Notes under the pieces: model-generated
Databases searched by the model: none
What the model saw: the letters and a program-made list of their open reading frames with translations, nothing else
What the model was told of the DNA's origin: nothing
Origin: Prorocentrum cordatum
Lineage: Eukaryota; Sar; Dinophyceae; Prorocentrales; Prorocentraceae
DNA length: 64,000 nucleotides
Assembly (NCBI GenBank): GCA_963575745.1
Contig: CAUYUJ010019270.1
Coordinates: 482,931-546,930 of the forward strand
Direction: 5' to 3'
Program-made: the position numbers and the translations under genes
In this document: positions 9,492 through 18,449 of the stretch, piece by piece
How positions within the stretch are numbered: the first letter of the stretch is position 1
Layout: every line of letters begins with the position of its first letter

Positions 9492-9745
9492 GTCCTTGGA
9501 GTTCTTGATGTCTTCAATGAGACAGTGGGCGAACGTGACGGGCTCGAACGAGTCGATAGACTCAACTGGCAACAGCTCGAAGCAGGACACGTACCATTGC
9601 AACAGCTTATTCTGCAAGTTGTGCCTCATGCGAGTCTTGTTGCGATCGCACAGGGAGCTCATCTGGAAACGGCTGGCGATGGCGAGCAACTCCTCCCAGA
9701 TGTCATCCGGGCTCTTCACGGCGCCGGCACCCTCCTCGGAATGGT
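9492..9745 (-). CDS. gene A, exon DDIWEELLAIAS
   Basis: Reads VKSPDDIWEELLAIASRFQM, then CDRNKTRMRHNLQNKLLQWY, ending CLIEDIKNSKDTAS. It looks like a helical segment with several Leu/Trp positions. Downstream the frame runs into a Glu/Gly-rich reading of a (TCC)n tract, so the exon probably ends near 9492 at GCGTCT or GTCTGG. The acceptor is likely at TTCCGAG (about 9745). Product unknown. Confidence 0.58.
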
Positions 9746-10239
9746 AACGGCCACGCGGTTGGGCAGCAATGCATAAGGGTGGAAAGGGATAAGTAAGAAG
9801 AGGGGCTGGGTGGGACGCCCTCCCAGCAAGCGTGTCAGACAAAATGTTGCTGGCTCAGCTATGCTGCTACAGTCGAGTTTTTTTTTGTTTCACGCGGGGG
9901 CGGGGGCGCCTGCTCATGCGGGCGGCAGCGTGCTCCACGTGCGCAATAATGTGCACGTGGCCGTGGCAGATCACAGGTCGGGGGGCTTTGGGCTCCAGCA
10001 TAGCATGGGGAAAAACAGTTTCCAGCCCCCATCGAATACATCCTCGTTCCTGGAGGCTCGGCTCAACATGGGGAGAGGGTCCTGGACATAAAGGGAGTCT
10101 GGATCCAAGGGGGGTCCAATTGAGTTTCTGGATAGAGGAGGGTGTCTGGATTCAAGGGGGGTTCTTAGTCGACCGGGCGGGTGCAAGAATGCTTGGACAC
10201 ATGACTTGGATGGGCGGGGGCAGAGGAAAGCGAAGAGGT

Positions 10240-10644
10240 AGTATCCTGCAAAGCATGCTCCAAGGTCGACTCAAGGGCCGCCTCAACCTCCTCCTGGCTC
10301 ACATCCTTACCGACGGGCCTTGGGGAACCGAGGGCGGCCCCCCCGGGCGAGGACGGCCGCGTTGCCGGGGCTGGCGACGGGGCGGCCGACGCTGGCGCGC
10401 CCCCCGTCATCGGCGTCGCAGGCGCGACCCCAATCATCGTCATCGGCGTGCCCGGCACCTTCCCGGCGGCCGTGGCGGCCGCGTGCCACTCCGCCCACTT
10501 CTCGCCGATGGCCCTGAGACCGTCGGCGAGCTCGAGCGCTTCCTGCGCGCGAGCGGAGGACTGCTCCGATTCGCCAATGTACCCGACGGGCAGGTCCCAC
10601 GACGGCTGGCCCTCGACGAGCATTGGCTTGCCATCTGCGCCCAT
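10240..10644 (-). CDS. gene A, most 5' exon seen (MGADGKPM...)
   Basis: An ATG at 10644-10642 follows an in-frame TGA 27 bases upstream, so this may be the true start or an exon edge. The sequence runs MGADGKPMLVEGQPSWDLPV, an acidic helix (QEALELADGLRAIGEKWAEW), a Pro/Ala/Thr-rich linker and EEVEAALESTLEHALQ. The donor is probably CAG/GATACT, a GA type reported for dinoflagellates. The total coding length over the seven exons listed is about 600 codons. Gene Z lies upstream in the same direction and could be its 5' part. Confidence 0.55.
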
Positions 10645-10764
10645 CGATCCGCCACCGCGCCTTCAGCGCGCGATGGGGTACCCCCTGGTCCCGGATGGAC
10701 CCCGCGATGTTGCCCCGCCCCCAAAGCCCGCCCCTCCCTTGGCCGAGCACGCCATAAATCTATG

Positions 10765-11284
10765 ACCCCAGAACCTTAGACTCCAACAGCCGCTGGCATT
10801 ACGCATGGCCGTCGAAACCAAAGAACCCCGCCAGCCCTGTGCGGCGTGGGGTGGTCTGGGGAGCTCCCTCTTCCATCTGAACTGACCCCTCCCCCTGCCC
10901 TCTCCCCTGGCCTTCCCCGCAAAGACCCTGCAAAGCCTCGCATGCAATCACCCCAGCAACACTCTGCAAACCAGACCCCTGCAGTACCCTGCAAAGAACT
11001 CATTGGGTCCTCTTGTGGTCCTAAGACGGCCCCCTGCGGGCCCCAAGGAGCCCCCCAAGGGGCCGCCACCCGTGCCTTATGTGCATGACAGGATATCTAA
11101 CCCCCACCCCCGATCACGGGCCCCCCTGGCACCCCCAAGTGGTCGACGGCACCTTGATATGTGGGCTGACGGAAGGAAGGAGGAGGGAAAGGAGGGTAGA
11201 GAGATTGGGGAAGGGGGGAGGGAGGAAGGAGGAGGGAGTAGGGGAGGATGAGGGAAGAGGGGGTACAGCGTTTCCCAGGGGCTC
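10765..11284. other. no gene seen; CCCTGCAAA words and a purine tract
   Basis: Contains a cluster of CCCTGCAAA(G) words (10921-11000, similar to 45240-45380), then GGCCCC text and a GGAGGAAGG purine tract (11168-11265). Nothing coding is recognised on either strand. Confidence 0.5.
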
Positions 11285-12365
11285 CCAGAGCCGCAGGGCA
11301 GATGTCCAAAACGTTCTCCCTGTGGCATCGGACTTATGATGCCTTTAGTCTTCAAATGCATCCGACTTAAGAAACTCAAAATCTTAAGTCCGATGCCTTT
11401 CGGCCACAAGGCGTCGGACTTAAGATGCCCAAAGCTTTCGTCCTGTTGCATCGGACTTAAGATTCCCAAAACGTTCTCCCACTGGAAGAACGCTTCGGTC
11501 ATCTTCAGTCCGATGCCTTTCGGTTTCGAACGCATCGGGTTTAAGATGCCCAAGACGTTCTTCCTGTGGACGAACGCTTTGGGCATCTTAAATCCGATGC
11601 CTTTAAGCCTCAAATGCATATGCCTTCAGATGCCCAAAGCGTTCTTCCCGTGGCACCGGACTTAAGATGCCAAAAACGTTCTTCCCGTGGCACCGGACTT
11701 AAAATGCCCAAAGTGTTCTTCCTGTGGACGCTCGCTTTGGGCATCTTAAGTCCGATGCCTCTAGGCCCCAAAGGCATCGGACTTATGGTGCCCAAATCGG
11801 TTTTCCCGTGGCATCGGACTCCAGATGCCCCAAGCGTTTATCCACTGGAAGAACGCTTTTGGCATCTTAAATCCGATGTCTTGGCTTTCAAAGGCATCGG
11901 GCCTAAGACGCCCAAGCTGTTCTTCCGCAGGAAGAACGCTTTGGGCGTCTCAAATCCGACGCCTGCCGGCCGCAAAGGCATCGGACTTAAGATGCCCAAG
12001 GCGTTCTTCCCGTGGCATCGGGGTTTAAAGATGTCTTTAGGCTTCGAAAGGCATCGGGCTTAAGATGTCCAGAGCGTTCTTCCTGTGGCATCTTAAACCC
12101 GATGCCTTTAGGCTTCACAGGCATCGGACTCAAGATGTCCACAGCGTTCTTCCACAAGAAGAACGATTTTGGGCATCTTAAGGCCGATGCCTTTGGGGCA
12201 TAAATGCATCGGCCTTCAGATGCCCAAAGCGTTCTCCATTTGGCATATTAAATCCGAAGCCTCTGAGACTTCAAAGACAAACGATTTGGGCACCCTAAGC
12301 CCGACGCATTCAGGCCTCAAAGGCATCGGGTTTAAGATGCCGAGAGCGTTCTTCCTGTGGCATCG
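11285..12365. repeat. minisatellite of alternately inverted units (GGCATCGGACTTAAGATGCC)
   Basis: The 20-mer core GGCATCGGACTTAAGATGCC and its complement alternate along 1.08 kb, separated by AAAGCGTTCTTCCTGTGG-like and TTTAGGCTTCAAAG-like spacers. Neighbouring opposite copies can pair, so the array can fold as a chain of hairpins on one strand. The spacing varies between about 35 and 75 bp. It merges directly into the next array at 12365. Confidence 0.9.
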
Positions 12366-12690
12366 GACTGCGGTGGTAGTAGTACGACTATTGCTGCGTC
12401 GAGGCACGAGAATAACGGACGCTTAAGGACACGACGGAAACGGACGCTTAAGGACACGAGGAGAAGCGACGCTTAAGGGCACGAGGAAAACTGACGCTTA
12501 AGGACACGACGCAAACGGACGCTTAAGGACACGAGGAAAACAGACGCTTAAGGACACAAGACAAGGGAGGCTTAAGGACACGAGGAAGACGGACGCTTAA
12601 GGACACGAAGAAAACGGACGATTAAGGACACGACGACAACGGACGCTTAAGGACACGAGGACAACGGACGCTTAAGGCTACACCACCTAG
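12365..12690. repeat. about 26-bp array (CGGACGCTTAAGGACACGAG), copy 1
   Basis: Twelve or so units of CGGACGCTTAAGGACACGAG plus GAAAA spacer, introduced by CATCGGACTGCGGTGGTAGT and ACTATTGCTGCGTC. The same introduction and the same unit recur at 49066-49255. Confidence 0.9.
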
Positions 12691-12835
12691 TACAACTTCT
12701 ACTACTACGACTGCTATGACTACTGGTGCAACTACGTCGGCCACTACTACTACTACCACCACCACCACCACCTTACTACTACTACTACTACTACTACTAC
12801 TACCAACTCTACTCTGGGCATATTGAATCCGATGC
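12690..12835. repeat. (ACT)n microsatellite
   Basis: Imperfect ACT/ACC triplets, purest at 12737-12801, between the 26-bp and 25-bp arrays. Confidence 0.85.
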
Positions 12836-13095
12836 CACAGGAAGAGCGGCCCCTAAAACATCCCTAGCGCACGGCCCCTGCGACATCCCTCAGGCACGGC
12901 CCCTGAAACAACCCTAAAGCATGGCCCCTGAAACATCCCTAAAGCACGCCCCCTGGAACCCCCCTTAAAGCACGGCCCCTAAAACATCCCTGAATCACAA
13001 CCCCTGAGACACCCCTCAAGCACGGCTCCTGAAAGATCACTAAAGCACGGCCCCTGAAACTTCCCTAAAGCATGGCCCCTGAAACATCTCTATGG
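12836..13095. repeat. 25-bp array (CACGGCCCCTGAAACATCCC)
   Basis: About ten tandem units of CACGGCCCCTGAAACATCCC plus TAAAG, with single-base variants. Confidence 0.88.
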
Positions 13096-13415
13096 GCAGA
13101 CATGGTCGTTCGGGCCCCTCGGTTCTCGGTCGGAGGTGAGTCGCTCGGGCCCCATCACTTCTCGGTCGGGGGTGAGTCGTTCGAGCCCCTCGGTCCTCGG
13201 TCGGAGGTGAGTCGTTCGGGCCCTCGGTTCTCGGAAGGAGGTGAATCGTTCGGGCCCCTCGATTCCCGCTCGGAAGACCGAGAACCGAGGGGCCCGAACG
13301 ACTCACCACCGACCCAGAACTGAGGGGCCCGAACGACTCACCCCCGACCAAAAACTGAAGGGCCCGAACGCTTACCTCCGAGAACCGAGGGGCCCGAACG
13401 ACTCACCTCCGACCG
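13096..13415. repeat. large inverted array (GTCGTTCGGGCCCCTCGG)
   Basis: About five copies of GTCGTTCGGGCCCCTCGG with TTCTCGGTCGGAGGTGA spacer read left to right (13106-13265). Four to five copies of the exact complement follow (13270-13412). The whole is an imperfect palindrome about 310 bp long centred near 13270. Related words occur at 36418-36440 and 45490-45720. Confidence 0.88.
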
Positions 13416-13890
13416 AGACTTTCGGGGCCCCAAGAAGGCACCAAGAGGGCTCCAAGAGGGCCCCAAGAGCATTCCATTTCTCAGCCACTTTGCCTCCTGG
13501 GGCCTCCTGGGGCCCCCTCTCTCTGGGCCCTCCTGCCCCCTCCTAGGGCTCCTCGGGAGCCCTCCTACCCTGTCCAGGCCCCCTCTGGGGGCTCCAAGAG
13601 GGTTCCAAAAGGGCCCGAAGAGAGCTCCAGGAGGGCACCAAGAGGGCCCCGAGCCTTTCCTTCTCGTCCTCATCCTTCTCTTCCTACTCCTCCTTCTCTT
13701 CCTCATCATCGTATGCGCCATCCCTTTCCCCACTCCTTCATCCATCCATCCAGCCTCCTTCTCCTCCTCCCTCCTTCGCGCGGTTCGGAGATCCCCTTCT
13801 TTGCTCCCGCACTTCCTGATCACCTCAATGCGCCAGGGCGTTGTTCATGGATAGGCTGGTGGGGATAAGCGAATCGCCAAGAATTCCCCC
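13416..13890. other. no gene seen; CCAAGAGGGCTC filler and pyrimidine tract
   Basis: Degenerate CCAAGAGGGCNCC text, a pyrimidine tract (13660-13770), then at 13848-13880 one copy of the short dispersed word GGCTGGTGGGGATAAGCGAA. Nothing coding recognised. Confidence 0.5.
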
Positions 13891-13950
13891 ATTGGAGGAG
13901 GAGGGGGAGGAGGAGGAGGAGGAGGAGGAGGAGGAGGAGGAGGAGGGGGA
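13888..13950. repeat. (GGA)n microsatellite
   Basis: About 18 GGA units (13898-13942). Confidence 0.9.
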
Positions 13951-14362
13951 ATGCCAGGAGCTAACATTTGTGCTTCAGGAGCGAGCGGCCGCCGACAGCG
14001 CAGGAGACCTGATTCGCACGCTGCACGCTGCGCTGCGCGAGGAGGAGCAGGAGGAGCGCCGGTCGACCGAGGATGTGAGAAAGACAGAAGAGTGGGCACG
14101 AGGGCGAAGAGCGGGCAAGAGGGCGAAGAGAAAAGAAAGAGAGCCCCACTCAACCGCAACGGCACAAGCCAGAAAAAGCGACAATCGCCCCGGACTCGGG
14201 CACTCAGGACAGAAAGGCGACAATAGCCCCGGGCTCGGAGGAGCGCCACTACCCCAAGATGTCTTCATCCCCTTGATAAACACCTCTGACGAGGAAGAGC
14301 AGGAGGAGGAGGAGGAGGAGGAAAGGAGGTGGAGGAGGACGAAGACGAGGAATCCCACCAGA
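13951..14362. other. no gene assigned; Arg/Glu-rich readings only
   Basis: Open on both strands but without a recognisable protein. Contains two GACAATCGCCCCGGACTCGG-like words (14177, 14219) and a second GAG-rich tract (14290-14345). Confidence 0.4.
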
Positions 14363-14625
14363 CCTTTGGGGCGTGAGTGGTCTCAAGAGCTCGCTCTGCT
14401 AAACCCCCTTCTTCCCCTTCGGGGAGGGGGTTCCCACTCCCCCTAACCCCCTCCCCCTGGTCCTGGACGGGGCGCCCCGCGAGGCGTTGTAGCGCCCAAA
14501 ATGGTTTAAGATGGCTCCAGGAGTGCCCCCAAGAGCTCAATATGGCCTCCGAGATCGCGGAAGGTATCCCAAGATGGCTCAAGATAGCTTTCAACATGCC
14601 TCCGGTGGCTTTCAACGTGCCTTCG
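14363..14625. repeat. dispersed repeat of about 250 bp, copy 1 (copy 2 at 38422-38680)
   Basis: Shared order: CCTTTGGGGCGTGAGTGGTC, GAGCTCGCTCTGCTAA, CTTCTTCCCCTTCGG, CTGGACGGGGCGCCC, GGCGTTGTAGCGCCCAA(A/G)ATGG, then AAGAGCTCAATATGGCCTC and ATCCCAAGATGG. Copy 2 keeps the order with small changes. The motif ends in AAGATGG-rich text in both. Confidence 0.85.
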
Positions 14626-14627
14626 CG

Positions 14628-14760
14628 CCGCGTCACCTCTGTCACGCGCACATCAGGACGGAGAAGTTTCGTGATTATTTCGTGCCGCGTGACCTCTGTC
14701 ACGCGCGCGCCGTGACGGAGAGGTTTCGTGACAATTTCGCGCCGCGCCACCTGTGTGAAA
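14628..14760. repeat. about 57-bp tandem repeat, 2.2 copies (CACCTCTGTCACGCGC)
   Basis: Units begin CGCCGCGTCACCTCTGTCAC and contain GACGGAGAAGTTTCGTGA; the two full copies differ at several positions. Confidence 0.8.
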
Positions 14761-14929
14761 CCTGGGGGCGCGCGGCAAGCAAACCATCCGAAGGGCGAGC
14801 CAGGGCTATCTCCCAGGCACTGCTGCACAGGTGCCCGCCGCACTTGTGCCTCTCTGAACCGTGTAATGGGCCCATGGCGCCCTCAGACGAGGGCTCCGCT
14901 TTTTCGGTGAGAAAAAAGAGCTGGAGCTG

Positions 14930-15175
14930 AAATTGGGGGGGAGGGGGGGGGGGGCACGCGGGCGATCCATGCGAGGCTGAAGAGGGGCGAATATGAGAAG
15001 GAAGGATGAGGAGGGGGAGGGCGAGGCGGAGGAGGGGAGATTAGGGGGAAGGGCGAGGAGGAGGAAGAGGGGGGGAGAGAGGGGTGGATGAGTGTGGCGC
15101 TGGACAATGCGAACGCAAGCAAATGCAACGCAATGCAACGCAATGCAATACGAAGCGATGCAATGAACGGAATGA
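14930..15175. repeat. purine tract followed by pentamer repeat (GCAAT/GCAAC)
   Basis: GGGGGAGGA text at 14935-15085, then CAAACGCAAGCAAATGCAACG and GCAATGCAACGCAATGCAAC (15118-15160). A counterpart on the opposite sense (GCATTGC/GCTTTGC words) lies at 61085-61390. Confidence 0.75.
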
Positions 15176-15542
15176 GTACATTATTATCTTTTCGTGGCCC
15201 TGGGGGTTTTTCAGCCCAAGGCCCGTGGCGGGGTGAGGGTTGGATGTCCTGTAGTGATGACAAATTGCATGCGTGCCCACTCGTGTGTATGACCAGTCTC
15301 GCGTGCGACTACTGTTCTAGATAGCCCTCCGCTCTTCGCCCATCGTTCCGTTCGCATCGCCCCCCATATGATCAGGGCAACTCGCCCCGTGAACCTGTTC
15401 TGGGGGGATGGGCTTGTGAGGATACGCGAAGCGTCAACAGATTATAAAAGTATGGCTCTGAGGCATTTGGCCTTGCAGCACGGTCGCCCTGGGGCCCCAA
15501 GCACCCGGGTACAGCGGAAACGGGCCGGAGGCCGCTGGATAC
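15176..15542. other. probable intron of gene Z; holds the short dispersed word
   Basis: No exon seen. At 15400-15440 it holds one copy of GGGCTTGTGAGGATACGCGA, a word found in similar form at about 13850, 35945 and 41840. Confidence 0.5.
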
Positions 15543-16763
15543 CTTGGCGCCCAGCCAGAGAAGCCCGATTACCATGTTGCGGTCTAGCAAGTCCATCGAC
15601 ACGCCCTCCCGGCTGTACTTCCCAGTCGAGAGGGCCTCGAATGCAACGCAGATCTTCGCGCGGACATCCTTCTTGAGCTTCTCCAAGACCTTTTCGATGG
15701 CCTCCTTAGCCTCCAAGCGAAGGAGAGCAATGTCTTTCGTAGCTTTCTTGGGGTCGGCTTCCGCCTCCTCCTTGATCTCCGACTTCACCTTCGCGCCCAG
15801 GGTGGCCTCTGCCTTGGCGTGGTCGTCCGCGACCGCGCCGGATGCCGCGGCAAGCATCGACTTGGTCGTGGCCCTCTCCTGGCCCTGCTTGCCTCCCTCG
15901 AGCGTCCAGGCAGTCGCGGGCAACGGCCGTGAAAGGTCCTTCTGGTCACAAGGAATGGGCGTCATGTTGAAGCCGAAGTGGCACTCGTCCTTGATCTTCT
16001 TCTTGTCCTCGTCCCTGAGGGTGGACGCCTTGCTTGATGACAGCAACGCCTTGCTCTCGTAGGTCCCCGCCTGGCCCGTGTTCGACTCGCCACCGAACAT
16101 GTTCGCCGGTACCTCCATCTGCTCCTTGCTCCACGGAGGCCCGCCCCAGTGCTTCCTCCACACTCCCCTGGCCCACTCGCACTCCCACAGCTCCAAGGCG
16201 CGGGCAGGGGTCCAGCCACGTTCCGTCTGGAGCTTGTTCGTGAAAAGCTCCTTGTCCAGAATCGGGTCCTTGTTCTCCCTGAACTGGCGGGCCTCCACGC
16301 CCTCGGAGTGGACGTACTGCGCGAGGTCGATCTTGCCGCGCTTCACGCCCGTCTTGTTGGTGCCTTCTGGGAACTGCACGCCGAAATCCGCAATCACGCG
16401 GTAGGCCGTGGTCTTGTCTTTGAAGCCTTTCTTGCGCTGCTTGTCGTCGCCGAAGATGTTGACGAAGCGCTCATTCGTACCGTCCTTCTTTGCCTCCTCG
16501 GTAATGGAGTCGCGGTAGATGCAGTCGTAGCAGCGCCTGTGCAGTCTACACATGTTCTTGTCGGAAGGCTCACCGCAAACCACACAAACCTTCTCGGCCG
16601 ACTTGGGGACCGCACCCGCCCCTCCAGCAGCGGCACCGTCGCCGCGAATAGCCATCGCGAACGTGTCCCCGGCGTCCGCGCTAGGCTTCAGGCTGCCAAA
16701 CATCCCGCCGCTTGTGCCGCCACTCGCCGGGGCTGCACCATCCTCTGCCCACAAGCTGGCCAT
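15543..16763 (-). CDS. gene Z: Cys/His zinc-cluster protein, 407-codon exon
   Basis: Starts MASLWAEDGAAPASGG in a good context (CCCCATGG). Residues 60-81 carry a zinc-binding pattern: Cys60, Cys63, Cys72, His75, Cys78 and Cys81 (C-x2-C-x8-C-x2-H-x2-C-x2-C, core CRLHRRCYDC). A Gly/Phe/Lys-rich region follows (KQRKKGFKDKTTAYRVIADF), then a Trp-rich segment (ALELWECEWARGVWRKHWGG). From about residue 300 there is a charged helix (KVKSEIKEEAEADPKKATKD, EKVLEKLKKDVRAK), likely coiled coil. The exon ends WLGAK at donor AAG/GTATCC; translation beyond it becomes low complexity. The role is unknown; the zinc cluster suggests RNA, DNA or protein binding. It lies upstream of gene A in the same direction and may be its 5' part. 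Coding status is strong from codon bias and length. Confidence 0.85.
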
Positions 16764-17544
16764 GGGGCCTCCTCCGGAAAACAGATTGGGTCAAAACGCG
16801 GGGCGGCTCGTGGAGAGCACGGCTGCCGACGCAATGCAAACCTTCGAACTTGGGAGAAAGGAAGGGGAGCAGGAAGAAGGGAGAAGGAAGGGAGGATCAC
16901 CACAATGATCAAATGACAATTGCTGGATGGATTCCGCTGCAAGGCCGCCGGGACGAGACGCGATGGCTTACGCAAAATCAGCGCTCGCGCGCGACCTTAC
17001 GCGGGCAACTGTTACTACGGGCGCCGCTGCGCCGATGATTTTCGGAGCCGTTGCCCATGGGCGTGGTGTTTCGTTTGTTTCGTGACCACGTGCGGCAACG
17101 AGCCGTCTGGAGATTCACATGTAACCCTGGCTTCGTTCGGCACGCCGGCGGCTCCCCCTGAGGCCCCCTACTCGGCGTCGAAGACATGCCCGAGAAATGA
17201 GAAACGCAACGAAGGAGAAGGCTGGGGGATATTGCGTTGCGAAGCGGCGAGGCGAAATCTCCGAATTGACTTACTGGATCCGCCACCGTGCCCGCTGGCA
17301 CGTTCCAGCGGTGGCTGGCTGGCACGGCGACAAAAATTGCCGCAGGCATTGACATGCACCACATCCCGTAACACTGGGGCCTGCCAGGCCCCCGGGCCCA
17401 TCGCCCACCAGATGGGTCTGGATGGGGCTCGCTGCAAACGATGGCCAATGGCCACACCTTTTCTCAACTGTCCGCTGCTAGTGGCCCCATATTTCTTTGA
17501 TGTCTAGAAATTAGCCCATGTCCTCAGCGCCGGCTCCTCTACGA
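16764..17544. other. no gene seen upstream of gene Z
   Basis: GC-rich sequence with short open frames on both strands and no recognisable protein or array. It would include the 5' flank of gene Z. No TATA-like box stands out, as expected for dinoflagellates. Confidence 0.4.
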
Positions 17545-17815
17545 GCCTGGGCAGCTGCGCCTGCGCCTCCAGTAATCTACGCACTGGCACCCGGGCGCCC
17601 CGAGTAGCGGGAAGGGCGGGAAGGAAGACACAACAACAGCATATAGCAAGGAATGGATATACAAGAGGGCAGGAAAAATCAAATAACAAAAGGGAAATAC
17701 TCCTCCACCCCGAGCCCGGCAAACTCCAGGCAGTTCTGCGTCGAGCTATTGAGAAGAAGCGCTGCGGGAGCGCTACTGCGGTTCTGATCGCGGATTGCCG
17801 CCCTCCCCCATTCCC
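17545..17815. repeat. dispersed repeat of about 275 bp, copy 2
   Basis: Matches 5335-5610: GCGCCTCCAGTAATCTACGC, ACTGGCACCCGGGC, GAGTAGCGGGAAGGGCGGGA and, further on, GCGTCGAGCTATTGAG and GATTGCCGCCCTCCC. It ends about 30 bp before the composite element. Confidence 0.65.
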
Positions 17816-18095
17816 CTTGCACGTCCTGCGGCGCGCGCGGAAAATTAGACTGGCGAAAGACCCAACCATATGCAGTTGTAAGTAACGCAGTTGTGAATGT
17901 CACCTTCGGTGGAGCTCCTTATGGGGCCACGAAAAGTGCAAGGGGTGCGCCGCCGGGTGCGCCGAAGCGTTTTTTCCCCCTGCGCACCGCTGTGGGTCAC
18001 ATTTATGCGGGCGCGAATGTGCAATTTTCCGCCCGTACAAAGTCAGGCGTGCCGAAGTGGGTGTGGAGGGCGCATGTGGACGGGGCAGTGGGGCC

Positions 18096-18108
18096 TTCGA
18101 TCGTCGTC

Positions 18109-18143
<35 letters not shown>

Positions 18144-18156
18144 GGTCGTGGTCGCG

Positions 18157-18214
<58 letters not shown>

Positions 18215-18297
18215 GCTGGTTACGGACGGCGTTTGGTTACGGACGGCGTTTGGTTACGGGCGGCGTCCGTGACCAGACGTCGTCCGTAACCAGACGC

Positions 18298-18335
<38 letters not shown>

Positions 18336-18350
18336 GCGTCGTCGTCGTCT
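18096..18350. repeat. (GTC/GTG)n with tandem GGTTACGGACGGCGTTT
   Basis: GTC and GTG triplets (18099-18213 and 18295-18345) around three to four copies of GGTTACGGACGGCGTTT, the last in inverted form (GTCCGTAACCAGACGCCGTC). Confidence 0.88.
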
Positions 18351-18449
18351 TTGTCGTCGTGGTCGTGGTCGAGGTCGTGGTGGCCCTTCGTCGTCGTGGT
18401 CGTGGTCGTGGTCGTGATCGTGGCCGCCGACCCGACCGGAAATTTCGAA

